The position numbers and the translations under genes were made by a program. From Rubripirellula lacrimiformis (GTDB lineage: Bacteria > Planctomycetota > Planctomycetia > Pirellulales > Pirellulaceae), in assembly GCF_007741535.1 (NCBI RefSeq), contig NZ_CP036525.1, positions 4,340,001 to 4,404,000 on the forward strand: DNA of 64,000 nt. Direction: 5' to 3'. Below are positions 33,247 to 43,700 of the stretch, piece by piece; the stretch's first letter is position 1; every line of letters starts with the position of its first letter. The notes beneath the pieces were generated by a model. The model was given only the letters and a program-made list of their open reading frames with translations. It ran no database searches and was not told the origin of the DNA.

Positions 33247-35529
33247 TCATGACGAAAGCTGCTTGGACGACGCGGATGTAAATCTTTCGGTGGCGCTAAG
33301 CCCACGCATTTCAACCAACGAAAGCAGGAACGCCAGCGTGGATTCGGCACCTTGATTCTGATTCACTTGCCCCTCCATCAACCCATCGAAGCACCCGCCC
33401 GTCGATGCGTCGTAAATCGGCTGGCCCAGGTCGTTGCGTCCTAAGAACCAATCGAAGGCCAAATGCGCTTGCTCGTTCCAAAACGGGTCCTTGGTAGCCG
33501 CATAGGCTTCGATCGATGCCGAAACCATCGCGTGAACCTCAATCGCTTGTTGGTCGAAGACCGCCGTCTTTCGGCCCTCGCGACTGAAACCGTTGGATCC
33601 AATCGGCCGGAAGCGGCCTTGTGGCGAAAGCTGTTGTTTACAAAGCCAACGAAGCGATTGCACCCCAATATCGATCGATCGCTGATCTGCCGTCCGACGC
33701 CCATGGACGATCAACGCATGCGATAGCTTGGGATTGTTGTACGTTGCAATGTCTTCGAACCAAGGCCATTCATCCGTCGCGACGCGGTCGTACATCTCTA
33801 GCAGACGATCGGCCAACTTCTGACTCATGGCTGCTGCCGAGCGATCACCGCCGGAACGTCGCAAGTATTCGTGAATCCCGATGATCCCCAAGGCCCAGGT
33901 TCTCGGCGAGCTGGTCGCTACGCAGGCAGGCAGCGCAAGCTGAAAAATCTCACTTGCCCAAGCCGCCATTCCTCCGCGGTGCGAACGGCCGACGCAAGTC
34001 CCCAACGCCCACAAGGCGCGACCCTGCGAATCGTCCGATCCATCGTCCTCTAACCAGCATCGGTCGAAACTCATGAAGTTGCGGAACCGGGCTGTGTCGC
34101 GGTTAAACGCCACATTCAAGAATGCGGCGTATCGCGATGCCAACGAATGCACCACTGGCGAATCCTTGCCCAATTCTTCCAGCAGCACGGTCAGAATCAG
34201 TGCGCGCGCATTGTCGTCGGTGCAGTAGCCATGGTCATGGTCGGGAATCGTGTAGATCGCGTGTTGAACGATACCGGTGGAATCACTCAGACGGTCCAAA
34301 TGGCCAAGTTGCATCTGAGGCAGCGCCAACGGTTGCTCATCAAGCGTGCGAACGGCCAGTGGCTTTCGCTGACTTCGATGTTCTTCGCGTGCTTGGCGAA
34401 ACGACGCAAGGTACGACTGCGAAACATGATCCCACGTCATACTTCGGCCCAACCGGTGAGCCTGCTTTCGCATTGCCAAGCGACGATCGTCATCGGCAAG
34501 CAATCCGATCACCTCACGAGCGATGGCAGGTGGATCCGCGAACGGTACCAAAACACCGCGTCCATCGGCCAACAATTCTTCGGCATGCCAGTAGGGTGTC
34601 GAGATCACCGCCTGACCACAACCAAACGCGTACGCGAGCGTTCCCGAAACGGCCTGCTGAACATTCAGATAGGGCGTGATGTAAAGATCTGCTGCACCGA
34701 TGAACTCCGTTAGCTCTTCCAGTTCCACGAATCGGTTGTAGAAACTGACGTGCTTCGTAATGCCAAGCTCTTTCGCCATCCGTTCCAAACTGATCCGGTA
34801 CCGTTCCCCTTGCTCGCGAATCAAACTGGGGTGCGTTGCACCCAGTACCAGATAGATAAAGTTTGGAAATCGGGAAACGATTTCCGGAATCGCTTGCAAG
34901 ACGTGCTCGATCCCTTTTCCCGGTGACAACAACCCAAAGGTGAGCGCGACCGCCTTCTCTTCGACGTTGAACTGTTCCTTCAGAACTTTCTGGTCGGTGT
35001 CGGGAACCGTGGGAATTCCGTGGGCGATCAAGTCCACTTTATGGATGTCAACCGCGTAGGTTTCGACAAGAGTTTTCCGACTTCGCTCGGTCATCACAAC
35101 CAATCGTGTCGACAGCTCGATCAACTGCATCATGACCGCACGCTGCGTTTGACTTGGCTCTGAAAGAACGGTGTGCAGCGTGGTCACCACAGGCATTCGC
35201 AAGTCCTGCAACAGCGCCAAGACGTGACTTCCGCAGGGCCCACCGTAGATTCCAAACTCGTGCTGCAAGCAAACCATATCGACGTTGCTGAAGTTCAAAA
35301 AATCGGCTGCAGCGTGATAGTCTTCCAGCTGCTGCTCGATGATTTCGAATTGCACTTCTTTGTCATACGCATACCCTGCAACGATGTCATTCACCGGAAC
35401 AACCATGCACGGGGCACCGGATGCTTTGACGATCGCGGTTCGCAAATCGTGAGTGAACGTAGCGATACCGCATTTGCGCGGCAGGTAGTCGCCGACGAAA
35501 GCGATCTTTTGAAATTCGGGCTTAGTCAT
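33247..35529 (-). CDS. Bifunctional-looking glycosyltransferase with C-terminal (alpha/alpha) domain
   Basis: A 760-residue protein. Residues 1-370 are a GT4-type glycosyltransferase (AFVGDYLPRKCGIATFTHDL; VALTFGLLSPGKGIEHVLQAIPEIV; ISTPYWHAEELLADGRGVLVPF). Residues 390-745 look like an alpha-helical toroid of glycoside-hydrolase or lyase type (DSTGIVQHAIYTIPDHDHGYCTDDNARALIL; WALGTCVGRS; TYNNPKLSHALIVHGRR). The C-terminal catalytic residues cannot be assigned. The fusion sits between two GH130 genes, on the same strand. It probably builds or remodels the same glycan; the fused part may sense or trim the product. Confidence 0.82.
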   Translation of the reverse strand: MTKPEFQKIAFVGDYLPRKCGIATFTHDLRTAIVKASGAPCMVVPVNDIVAGYAYDKEVQFEIIEQQLEDYHAAADFLNFSNVDMVCLQHEFGIYGGPCGSHVLALLQDLRMPVVTTLHTVLSEPSQTQRAVMMQLIELSTRLVVMTERSRKTLVETYAVDIHKVDLIAHGIPTVPDTDQKVLKEQFNVEEKAVALTFGLLSPGKGIEHVLQAIPEIVSRFPNFIYLVLGATHPSLIREQGERYRISLERMAKELGITKHVSFYNRFVELEELTEFIGAADLYITPYLNVQQAVSGTLAYAFGCGQAVISTPYWHAEELLADGRGVLVPFADPPAIAREVIGLLADDDRRLAMRKQAHRLGRSMTWDHVSQSYLASFRQAREEHRSQRKPLAVRTLDEQPLALPQMQLGHLDRLSDSTGIVQHAIYTIPDHDHGYCTDDNARALILTVLLEELGKDSPVVHSLASRYAAFLNVAFNRDTARFRNFMSFDRCWLEDDGSDDSQGRALWALGTCVGRSHRGGMAAWASEIFQLALPACVATSSPRTWALGIIGIHEYLRRSGGDRSAAAMSQKLADRLLEMYDRVATDEWPWFEDIATYNNPKLSHALIVHGRRTADQRSIDIGVQSLRWLCKQQLSPQGRFRPIGSNGFSREGRKTAVFDQQAIEVHAMVSASIEAYAATKDPFWNEQAHLAFDWFLGRNDLGQPIYDASTGGCFDGLMEGQVNQNQGAESTLAFLLSLVEMRGLSATERFTSASSKQLSS

Positions 35530-35589
35530 GGTTGATACCTATCTTGAAGGGGGCCGACGCTTTGGTTGAACGGAGAGCATCAGTCCGCT

Positions 35590-36663
35590 TTAGGGTTTGC
35601 CCAGCATTGGCAGTAGCGAGTCCGAGATTGACTGCTTCGAAAACCGGGTCGCCGCGACACAAGTGTCGGCAGCGCCATAGAACAACTGCCAATCGTCACC
35701 GAAATCCAACAAGGCCGTTGGAAAGACAACATTGGGCACAAAGCCGTTCGTTTCGTATTCGGTGGTCGGTGACATGATCGGTTCACGCGATCGAGCGACC
35801 ACGCGGGTGGGGTCATCGCGATCAAACAAGCACGCTCCCGCCGAATAGCAACCGACGATGCCCGCCACTTCCGACGTTGCACTGCCGTGATACAGCATCA
35901 ACCATCCCTCGTCGGTCAATACCGGTGGCGTACCACTACCGACGCGATCGCCTTCCCACGGTTGGACCCCACCAACAATCGGTTCATGCCGTCCCCAATG
36001 GATGAGGTCGGGTGACCGAGCGATCCAGATTTGCGGAGCGCAAAAATGCGAGTTTGGGTTTGGCCGGTGAAACGCTACATAGTCGCCGCCAATCCGATGG
36101 GGGAACAGCACGACGTCCTTGTTTTCGCTGGCGAAGATGATCCCGTGCCGCTTGAACCGCTGGAAGTCCTTGGTAGACATCAGCGCGGTCGCGGCGCCCG
36201 ATTTGGAAACCGCGACATAAGTGATCCAGAAAGTATCATCAATTTTCGTGATCCGCGGATCTTCGATTCCGAAGCCTTCCCACGCGTGCTCGGGCAACAA
36301 CCGACCAACGAATTCCCAAAGGTCAGGGGCGCTGCGCGACTGACGAAAGATTTGCAAATGGGACACCGACGTCAGCCGAAGATCGCCGCTCTGGTCCAAT
36401 GCAACGACTCTCGCATCGGTAAGTCGCAGGTCCTCATCACGGACCCAATCGACCACCGGCTCTCCGCTGCTTTCCCAGCGTGGAAGCGAGGTCCATCCCG
36501 ACCTTCGTTCGCTAGGCCGCTCGGCAACACGCGCCAGCATGACCATGCCATCGTCGACCGCAGCAACCGCAGGATTGAAGACGCCGATGACTTCCCAGTC
36601 CGGTTGGGAAGGCGTGATATCGCACGGTTCGAGTAAAAGTGAATCAGAGTTTCTGGTGATCAA
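35590..36663 (-). CDS. GH130-family phosphorylase-type protein (357 residues)
   Basis: A second, shorter GH130 propeller. GVFNPAVAAVDDGMVMLARVAER begins blade 1, and HAWEGFGIEDPRITKIDDTFWITYVAV holds the conserved E-D-x-R catalytic region. FKRHGIIFASENKDVVLFPHRIGGDYVAFHRPNP and SGTPPVLTDEGWLMLYHGSA are the later blades with the phosphate-site His/Arg. The start TTG 36663 is chosen because GGGAGG is 6 nt upstream; the frame is open to 36741. It differs from the other GH130 in the window well beyond recent duplication, so the two probably act on different linkages. Confidence 0.86.
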   Translation of the reverse strand: MITRNSDSLLLEPCDITPSQPDWEVIGVFNPAVAAVDDGMVMLARVAERPSERRSGWTSLPRWESSGEPVVDWVRDEDLRLTDARVVALDQSGDLRLTSVSHLQIFRQSRSAPDLWEFVGRLLPEHAWEGFGIEDPRITKIDDTFWITYVAVSKSGAATALMSTKDFQRFKRHGIIFASENKDVVLFPHRIGGDYVAFHRPNPNSHFCAPQIWIARSPDLIHWGRHEPIVGGVQPWEGDRVGSGTPPVLTDEGWLMLYHGSATSEVAGIVGCYSAGACLFDRDDPTRVVARSREPIMSPTTEYETNGFVPNVVFPTALLDFGDDWQLFYGAADTCVAATRFSKQSISDSLLPMLGKP

Positions 36664-36819
36664 CGCTGGCCTCCCAACATCTGACGTGAGTCTGGACCTC
36701 TTTCCCATCGATCGCGAAGCGCAAGCAGTAGCTCGCCGCAAAGATGGCGTCGATTCGTTCGCCAGTCCGCTGTGGGAATGAGTGGACCGTCCGCCGCTAT
36801 CGCCCGGAACGAATCGCGG

Positions 36820-37245
36820 TCATGCCACTGGTCCGGTACCGGGGACCAAGGAAGACTCCTCGATCCGATACCCGCTTGCCGACTCGTCAAAAACCAAGCG
36901 GTGGGAAATCGCGACGGTGTCCGAATTTAACTGAAATGATTCCAAAACCGATTCGAACGTCGCGGCATTTAGAATGGGTTGTCCAGCAGCGGTCGCATCG
37001 ACCACGACTAGATTCAACGCTGCCGTATCCAGTTCGATTTGATTCTGCAAATACCCTTTGACCAGCGGATAGGGCGTCAGTGCGATCGAGCTAGCCGCTT
37101 GGAAAGCGTCGTATTCAGGCTTATCCGAAAATCCGAAAACAACGGTTGCCACCGAGTCCGAAGACGCCTGCAAAACAGACGGGCAAGTCGGACGCGAACC
37201 ATCCTTCAAGACATAACGCGGTGCCTTGGCAAAACCGTCGACCAT
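36820..37245 (-). CDS. Hypothetical protein leading the glycan cluster
   Basis: A 141-residue soluble protein starting MVDGFAKAPRYVLKDGSRPTCPS. ATG 37245 is chosen because a near-perfect Shine-Dalgarno AAGGAGG lies 6 nt before it. The remainder (VVFGFSDKPEYDAFQAASSIALTPYPLVKGYLQNQIE...LNLVVVDATAAGQPILNAATFESVLESFQL) looks like a compact alpha/beta domain. I recognise no family. It lies 156 nt upstream of the GH130 gene on the same strand and may be the first gene of the transcript. Confidence 0.7.
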   Translation of the reverse strand: MVDGFAKAPRYVLKDGSRPTCPSVLQASSDSVATVVFGFSDKPEYDAFQAASSIALTPYPLVKGYLQNQIELDTAALNLVVVDATAAGQPILNAATFESVLESFQLNSDTVAISHRLVFDESASGYRIEESSLVPGTGPVA

Positions 37246-37757
37246 GATCGCCTCCTTGGGCCATCGACAGGCCTGCTGCCGTTTGTCTGTCGGAGAGAAT
37301 CTCCGGCCAGAACGAACCGCGAATCGCGAAAAGACGACGTTCCAACCACCAAAGAGGTGGGGAACCGCTACCGGCATCTGGATGCTCGTTTCGCGCAGGC
37401 CAACAACTCAGGCTACCACGATTCCCAATTCACGCAATCGCAAAGCGATCGACGATTCCATTTCAAAACCGCTGCAGTGCACTGAACGCGAGTGGCAGTC
37501 GGGTAATTCCGACGAATCCCAATGGAGAGAATCCGCCGCGTGCTGTGGATCAAGCAACGAGCGATCAATCAGTGTCGCGACTAAAGTCATCTCAACCCAG
37601 CCGCGCAGCGGTTTGCGGGGGAGGAGAGTTAGAGAGAGGGGGGAAGAACGAAACGACACTGATTGATCGCTCGTTGCCAACACAGATTCCGCCTTACGCG
37701 GCAGCCGCCGCAATCCAGATCGCAAGCCGAGGCGAACCTGTCAAACGGAAGCCCCAG
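37246..37757. other. Intergenic stretch with MITE copy C
   Basis: Apart from the MITE at 37554-37677, I see no gene. The part next to 37246 should carry the promoter for the glycan cluster. Confidence 0.4.
37554..37677 (+). mobile_element. 124-bp MITE, copy C (perfect 24-bp inverted repeats)
   Basis: The left end begins GCAACGAGCGATCAATC and continues AGTGTCG. The right end is its exact reverse complement, CGACACT then GATTGATCGCTCGTTGC, giving 24 of 24 paired. The interior has the same hairpin and purine run as the other copies. This least-decayed copy defines the family. No ORF, so it would depend on a transposase encoded elsewhere. Confidence 0.9.
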
Positions 37758-38441
37758 TCACGGTCCAGGTGGAGTTGGGGTGGATTTGCGTTCGATCCAG
37801 ATCAGCAGTCCATCGGTAGGATTCATTTCAACCGTTGATGCACCACCCGGTAGCATCTTGCTCTTCCTGCCGCTAAATAGCATCCGCGGCATGTCGCTGT
37901 CGGAGGAAACCGTTTGGTTTTTGCCATACACACGGAATCCCCAGCCAACGCTCTCTTTCCTATCTAGCCAAGCGGGATGGTGATGGATGGGAAATCGAGG
38001 ACCGCGCTGGCCATTGTCTGTTTGGAACTGCCAGACGCCGCTGGCGTCCTGAAAAATGCCAACATCCAACGTAAACGGAACTCCACCTTGAAGAGGTTTC
38101 GCGTAGGCATCCAGGAAGGCACCATCGATCGCTTGTGACTTCGCAGGAAAACCGGACTCAGGAATGTTGTCGAAAGCGTACCGCAATCGATAGGTGCCAT
38201 CGCGGGGCAGTTGAATCTTCCATCGCCACTGCAGTGGTCCGTAGGTCGGTAATGCGATCGCATGAATCATCGAATCGTCATCCGCGTCCAGGATCGTCGA
38301 GTCATTCCGGAGTTGCGTCAATTCGGATTGCACGTGTGCCAGCTCAGTCGACGTACGCAGATGCGAGATTGCAATCGCGATCAACCCCGTCAACAGCAAC
38401 ATCGTAGCGATCGTGAATCGTGGCTTTCGTAAAGCGATCAA
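37758..38441 (-). CDS. Membrane-anchored hypothetical protein
   Basis: A 227-residue protein with a basic start and one membrane segment (LIALRKPRFTIATMLLLTGLIAIAISHLR), the planctomycete N-terminal anchor style. The rest faces outward, with a coiled stretch (ELAHVQSELTQLRND) and a beta-rich domain (WRWKIQLPRDGTYRLRYAFDNIP...FTLDVGIFQDASGVWQFQ). TTG 38441 is chosen because GGGAG is 6 nt upstream and it places the anchor at the N-terminus. The frame is open to 38513. Function unknown. Confidence 0.65.
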   Translation of the reverse strand: MIALRKPRFTIATMLLLTGLIAIAISHLRTSTELAHVQSELTQLRNDSTILDADDDSMIHAIALPTYGPLQWRWKIQLPRDGTYRLRYAFDNIPESGFPAKSQAIDGAFLDAYAKPLQGGVPFTLDVGIFQDASGVWQFQTDNGQRGPRFPIHHHPAWLDRKESVGWGFRVYGKNQTVSSDSDMPRMLFSGRKSKMLPGGASTVEMNPTDGLLIWIERKSTPTPPGP

Positions 38442-38824
38442 GTGAGCTCCCGTCTGGATGCGCGGTTTGGCAGGGCCTTCAGCGCCCGCCCTGCGATCAA
38501 CACCTGTGAGCACCGAGCGATGAATTCGTTGCTTGGAAATCGATAGTCATTTGTCTTCGGATGGAAATTTTAATTTCGTGCCGGACAAAGGACGACGGCT
38601 ATTCTAACCATCTCATCCACGATGTTTACGAATGTTCAAGAAGGGTAGGCCAAAGTGGACCGAGCAAAAAGGGGAAAAAGAATCTGGCCAACAGCGGGGA
38701 ATAGAGAATCACCACATCGCCCCCAAAGTAGGGCGGCCTTTCCAGGCCGCCATCCACCCAAACTTAAGCACAAGACGGCCTTGAAAGGCCATCCTACAGA
38801 CCAAATCCAACCGCCAACCGCCGC
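38442..38824. other. Intergenic stretch with palindromic repeat
   Basis: No gene. It contains the inverted repeat at 38728-38797. Confidence 0.45.
38728..38797. repeat. Palindromic extragenic repeat
   Basis: GTAGGGCGGCCTTTCCAGG and the inverted GGCCTTGAAAGGCCATCCTAC form a 23-bp imperfect inverted repeat with four mismatches. The left arm itself folds as GGCGGCCT-TTCC-AGGCCGCC. This is a REP-like unit lying between two leftward genes, immediately downstream of neither coding end. Confidence 0.8.
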
Positions 38825-39145
38825 CTAGCCGCTTGCACCTCGTCTTTGCCCCACTGCCGAAAGCGTGAACTTGGTAAGCAAGATCAGGTTTGGAACAAGA
38901 AAGAACGCAACGATTGGCCACACCGAACCGGGAACGCTGACGAGTTCGTGCTGATAGGTGACCGGATCACCGTTGATGTTGTTCGGTTGCATCGCGAATT
39001 CGATTTTCAGCGATACGTACGTGAAGAGAGCGATTAAAACAGGGATCGCCATCAGCACGCCGTTGAGAATCAAGAAACCCCGAATCCAACGAGTCGAGCC
39101 AACCGTCTTGTTAGCACTGGCGATCGGTGGCTGGTATGGATTCAT
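38825..39145 (-). CDS. Small two-helix membrane protein
   Basis: A 106-residue protein starting MNPYQPPIASANK, a start common to a set of small planctomycete membrane proteins. It has two hydrophobic segments (WIRGFLILNGVLMAIPVLIALFTYV; WPIVAFFLVPNLILLTKFTL). The frame is open to 39178, but the MNPYQPP start is preferred on family grounds. Function unknown. Confidence 0.65.
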   Translation of the reverse strand: MNPYQPPIASANKTVGSTRWIRGFLILNGVLMAIPVLIALFTYVSLKIEFAMQPNNINGDPVTYQHELVSVPGSVWPIVAFFLVPNLILLTKFTLSAVGQRRGASG

Positions 39146-39227
39146 TGAACGGCGATCAAGGTGGAACGGACTTGTCACACAGCGAACGGTTGCGATCTCT
39201 ATGATCGTGACGAGAGATCGCGGTCAC

Positions 39228-39875
39228 TCAAAACGACCCACTCTGCGGCTCGGGTGCATTTGCCGGATCGCGACCATTGGCATTCGACGGTGAATTTCGC
39301 ATTCCTCGACGCAGGTGTACAGCGAATGCGAGGTTGACGATTGCGATCAGTAGGAATCGAGCGCCAAAATCAAAAGCCCACATCAAGAAGAATGCGATCG
39401 CATGGAAGCCCAGCACGAATACCAGAATCCACGAGGAACGTCGACTCAGCCGACCCCGTTCTGGACTGTCCCGAAATTGTTGTTCGAATTCGGCCCATCC
39501 CGTCTGACGTTCATCCGGAATGGACTCACGCAGAAACGAGATCAGATCATTACGTTGGCATCGGACAAAGCTCCCAAGTTCGATCTTGATCGTTCCATCG
39601 GGTCCCGAAAGTCGCACGCTTCCGCCAGCGGGAAATCGACGCCATTGGACTTCGTCAAGATTCACGATCTTAACGGTGCGATCGCGCACGACGCCGCATT
39701 GTCGTATGGATTGCTCGGATACGTAAAGGCGGTATCGCCGATGAAGCGCAACCAGCCATACGCCCAAGAGGACAAAACAAGACCAGAACAAACCGAAGCC
39801 AGTCGCAGCATGCAGCGGCCTTGCAAACGAATGGTCGACGTTGAAGTATGCGACGAAAACAGATGCCAGCCCCAT
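39228..39875 (-). CDS. Membrane protein with PH-like domain between two hairpins
   Basis: A 215-residue protein. A first hydrophobic segment (GLFWSCFVLLGVWLVALHRRY) is followed by a soluble PH-domain-like middle (RLYVSEQSIRQCGVVRDRTVKIVNLDEVQWRRFPAGGSVRLSG), then two more segments (SWILVFVLGFHAIAFFLMWAFDFG; LLIAIVNLAFAVHLR). The N-terminus is uncertain: the frame continues upstream past 39929 with no ATG, and a residue run LKPYFRNVGLVCTVAFAIMG suggests another membrane helix from a non-ATG start. Function unknown. Confidence 0.62.
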   Translation of the reverse strand: MGLASVFVAYFNVDHSFARPLHAATGFGLFWSCFVLLGVWLVALHRRYRLYVSEQSIRQCGVVRDRTVKIVNLDEVQWRRFPAGGSVRLSGPDGTIKIELGSFVRCQRNDLISFLRESIPDERQTGWAEFEQQFRDSPERGRLSRRSSWILVFVLGFHAIAFFLMWAFDFGARFLLIAIVNLAFAVHLRRGMRNSPSNANGRDPANAPEPQSGSF

Positions 39876-40402
39876 GATCGCAAACGCGACCGTGCAAACG
39901 AGACCGACGTTACGGAAGTAGGGTTTTAAGCGATAGCAGGAAGCCGAACTCGTAATGCTGTTCTCCTGTGCAAAAGCGATCGAGTTTCCGCCCTCTCACG
40001 CAAGCTTCCCAACATCAAAACTCGGCTCGGAACGGACTTGGGGGATGGTGTGTTGACGGAATCACCACCCATGCATGATACATCCCGATCCCAGGCGAGG
40101 GGCGATCACCAGCTTGGCTGGATGCCATTTGTGCCGCGCCGGTTGATCGCAGCCTCGACTGCCCGACGAGAGTTAAACGAAGGTGGCTCAGGACAATTAC
40201 GAACCGCCGCATCTAGGCCAATTCGGCCGCGAAGATGTTCTAGTGACGGTCCAGCGGCCTGCTCAACAAGTGGCCCAAGCACGATCCCATCTCCATGGCC
40301 CCAAACCGGATGCCGCGATGGATGGCTGAAGGGGCAGGTTCCAGTCGGCAACACTCTAGCAACAGAAATTCCGGCGACTCATCACGAAAGAGGCATCCCA
40401 AG
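39876..40402. other. Intergenic stretch, no gene recognised
   Basis: The first 80 bp may encode the N-terminus of the preceding membrane protein. The rest shows no coding pattern, repeat or RNA. Confidence 0.4.
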
Positions 40403-40440
40403 AAAAAAGCCAAACCCCGGCCATTCCGGGATTCGGCTCT
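40403..40440 (-). terminator. Rho-independent terminator of the tRNA gene
   Basis: On the minus strand AGCCGAATCCCGG, loop AATGG, CCGGGGTTTGGCT and then a run of six T. It lies 30 bp downstream of the tRNA 3' end. Confidence 0.85.
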
Positions 40441-40469
40441 AAGTGTCTCGGGTTGTCTGACCCATGAAA

Positions 40470-40543
40470 TAGCGGCAGAGGGACTCGAACCCCCGACACG
40501 CGGATTATGATTCCGCTGCTCTAACCAGCTGAGCTATGCCGCC
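40470..40543 (-). tRNA. tRNA with anticodon CAT (Met, elongator type; Ile2 possible)
   Basis: 74 nt with all arms. Acceptor GGCGGCA / TGCCGCT (G1-U72 wobble), D arm GCTC...GAGC, anticodon arm GCGGA-ATCATAA-TCCGC, T arm GGGGG-TTCGAGT-CCCTC, discriminator A. CCA is not encoded. The anticodon CAT could be elongator Met or lysidine-modified Ile; the G1-U72 pair and missing GGG anticodon-stem pairs exclude the usual initiator. A terminator follows. Confidence 0.93.
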
Positions 40544-40797
40544 GTCTTCTGCGGTGGGATGACGGGTCGCCGATGTGGGATCGCCATTCCATGGGGCGGA
40601 GTTTAGCGTCTTGCTTTCGGTGGTCCAAGCCCACCCCGGACCAGATCGCGAACGTTTTTGGCTTGTTTGGACCGCCACATCACCAGAAAATGCAAACTGT
40701 GCCGGTTGGCGCGATCGGTGGACCACGCCCTTCGCGTGCGATCGCCCACGGAATTGCGACTCGAATGTGGCCGAATGCAGTCGAGTTTTCGGCAGTC

Positions 40798-43700
40798 TTA
40801 GAACAGTTCTCCCGAGTTTTTTGCAGATCCGTCCTGTTGGGAATCGGGCACGGAAGCCACCTTTGCCGGTGCCGCAGACTTCTTCTTTGCCGGTTTGGAT
40901 TTCTTCTTTGGCGATGCCTTTGCCGCGACCTTTGCCGATGTTCCCGATGACGCCTGGGAAGTCTGCCGATACGGGCTCGCATCTTCGAGCGACTGGACGA
41001 ACAACCGGTCCGCCGGCACGGATCCTCGCGCGACGTCGATCAAATGCTGATGGTGTGTGAACACGATCACCTGAGTTTTCACGGATAGCTCGGCTAGCAC
41101 CTCCATCGCGGCCGCCGAACGGGCATCGTCAAACTTCACCAGAATGTCGTCCACGACAAATGGGACCGGCGGATGATGTTCGAAATACTGTTCCAAGGAT
41201 GCGATTCGCAAGGCCAGGAACATTTGATCACAGGTCCCTTCGCTCATCCCGTCCACCGGCACCAGCGACGGACCACCGGTGAGTGCCGGCTGGCTTGAGT
41301 CGGCTTCCGAATTCGCCCCCCCGGTGCCTCGGACGCCGACGATGATCGGCTGGCCATCGTCACCGAAGTCACTGCGCAGGCCGTCGAATGCCCCCAGCGT
41401 CAGTTTTGCAAACAACTGGCTGGCTCGGTCGATCAGCGGCCCCTGGTTCTGTTCTCGATAGCGCTGGATCGCACGTTTCAACACGACCGAGGCCAGCTTC
41501 ACGCGAGTGTAGGTTTCGGCATGCTGGCGGACCTGAGCCAACGCGATTTCAGCGTCTTCGTTGGCCTTCGCCGCATCCCCGCTGCCGTCCATCCGGTCCA
41601 GGTCTTTCTGTTGGCCGCCGATCGATTCCGAACGATCTTTCTGTTCCACTTTGACGCGTTGAATTTCTTCGTCCAACTGTGCCATTCGTGGCACCAACCG
41701 ATCGGCGTCTTCCGCATCCGCAGCCGCGATGAAAGCGTCGATCTCCGTCCCCTGAGCCGATTGCCGAAGCTGTTTTTCCAGCGAATCGATCTGTTGTTCG
41801 ATCCGACCACGCTCTGCCGATCGACGCTCGACCTCGGGGAGATCATCCACACTATCGCAGCCCGCTTCGCGTCGCATTTGGTCGAGCATCTCGGCAAGCT
41901 TGGATTGAGACTGGAGAGCATCCGACAGTTGCTGTTCGACTCGATCGCGTTGAACGACCAATCCGTCCCGAGTCGCCTTCTGTTCCCGGGCATGTCGAAG
42001 CTGGACGTGCAGATCGGCTACCGTTTGGTCCTTCGGGGTTTCACTTGGTGACACATCGAGTCGCTGCAACAGTTGGTCAACCGAGGCTTCGAATTCTTCG
42101 ATCAAGCGACGTTGGTTCGACCACGTATTGGCCAGTTCGGCTGACTTATCAATATCGGCGGCAACCTGGTCGATCGCCTGCAGCATCGCCAGCGCCTGGG
42201 CGGCTGTCAGATCGGCGCTACCGTCCAGCGCGTCCACTGCGACCGACCATTCCTGTTGCCATCGAGCCTGTTTCGCATTGGCGTCGTCCCACCTAGCCTG
42301 CGATGCTGCCTGTTGCGATCGAATCTGATCGATGCGTGCGGACAGCTGTTCGTGTTTGGTGGAAATGGAATCCAGCAACTTGCAACGCGTCGCACATCGA
42401 TCAATCACCTGCCGGAGCGGATCGTCCGATCCAACAGCCGAGTCGCCATTCGAACCGCTCGCCGGATCAACGTCGTTGATGTCGAGGTCGCGTGAATCGA
42501 TTGGAAAGGTTTCCGAGTAGCGTTTCCACAACGTCGTGCGATGTTGCTGGATTCGTTCACAGGTTTGATCGCGTATCAGCGTCTGATTCCGGATCGCATC
42601 GGCCAGTTCGACCAATTGCCCGTGTGAGGCCAACCATTCGCGCATTTCCAGCGGTGATCGGGGATCGATGTTGGCCAGCATCCAAAGGCTTTTCCAATCG
42701 TCGACCAAGTTTTGGCGATTGCAACGGGCTGCATCCAGCCGCGCCCGACGCGTTTCCAGGGTCTGTGTCCAACCGTCTCGGTCGGAGATCAGTCGCGACT
42801 TTTGGGCAACCCGCTCGGCTTCCCGGCGCAAACGATCGCCAATGTCATCAGCACGTCGCAGCAGCGTTTCAAACTGATCGGCAGAATCACTTGCATCCAC
42901 CGTGGCGGGCGGACGGGATAGGTTGGCAGCGATCGTTTGCCAGACGCGGTCGCGTTGGGCGCGTGCGTCGGTTAGTTCTTCTTCGGTTGGAACATCTTGG
43001 CTTAGTTGCAGCGCATTGAGCTGAGCCTCGGCGGCTGCGATGCTGTCTTCCAACGTCTGAATCTCGCCGGCCAATGCATCGATCGCCTGATCCGCGGAAC
43101 TCCAATCGCTGGCAAAACGGGTGATGGAATCTAGCGATGGCAGCGGCAAGCTTTCCAGTTCGTCCAACGTCCCGTTCCACAACGGCAACTGTTTCAGCAA
43201 CAGTCCGCTACGCTCGATCAATCCGCCGAGTCGTTGTTGATCCTCAGCAAGTTGTTGGTCACAGTCACCGAGTTTCTGCGCGTCGTCGATCGCACTTCGC
43301 AGTTGGGTGGTATCGACACTGGGCGGCAGAGCAGCGAGTCCCTGGGTTTCAATGTCCAGCTGTCTCGCCTTTTCTTCGACATCGGCCTTCGCCTCGACCG
43401 CCGACTGGATCAATCCCGATCGTTGCTCGGCCAATTCCACGATGCGTTGCCGCTGGGCGATCCCGATTCGAAGATTTCCCGGACCGTCGGCACCTGAACC
43501 GTCCGCAGTCGCACCATCGCTACCGACGTCACCGGTCTGTCGCCCTAGCTGAGTTAAAACGCGATCGATCCGGGTCTTCAGCAGTTGACGTTCCGATTCG
43601 AGTCCCGGGCAGGTTCGAAGCCACTCGCGGTATCGTTCCAGATTCTTGTACAGGTCCGCGATGGCAGCTTCTTGATCCAGGATCGCCTGCGGGACAAGCA

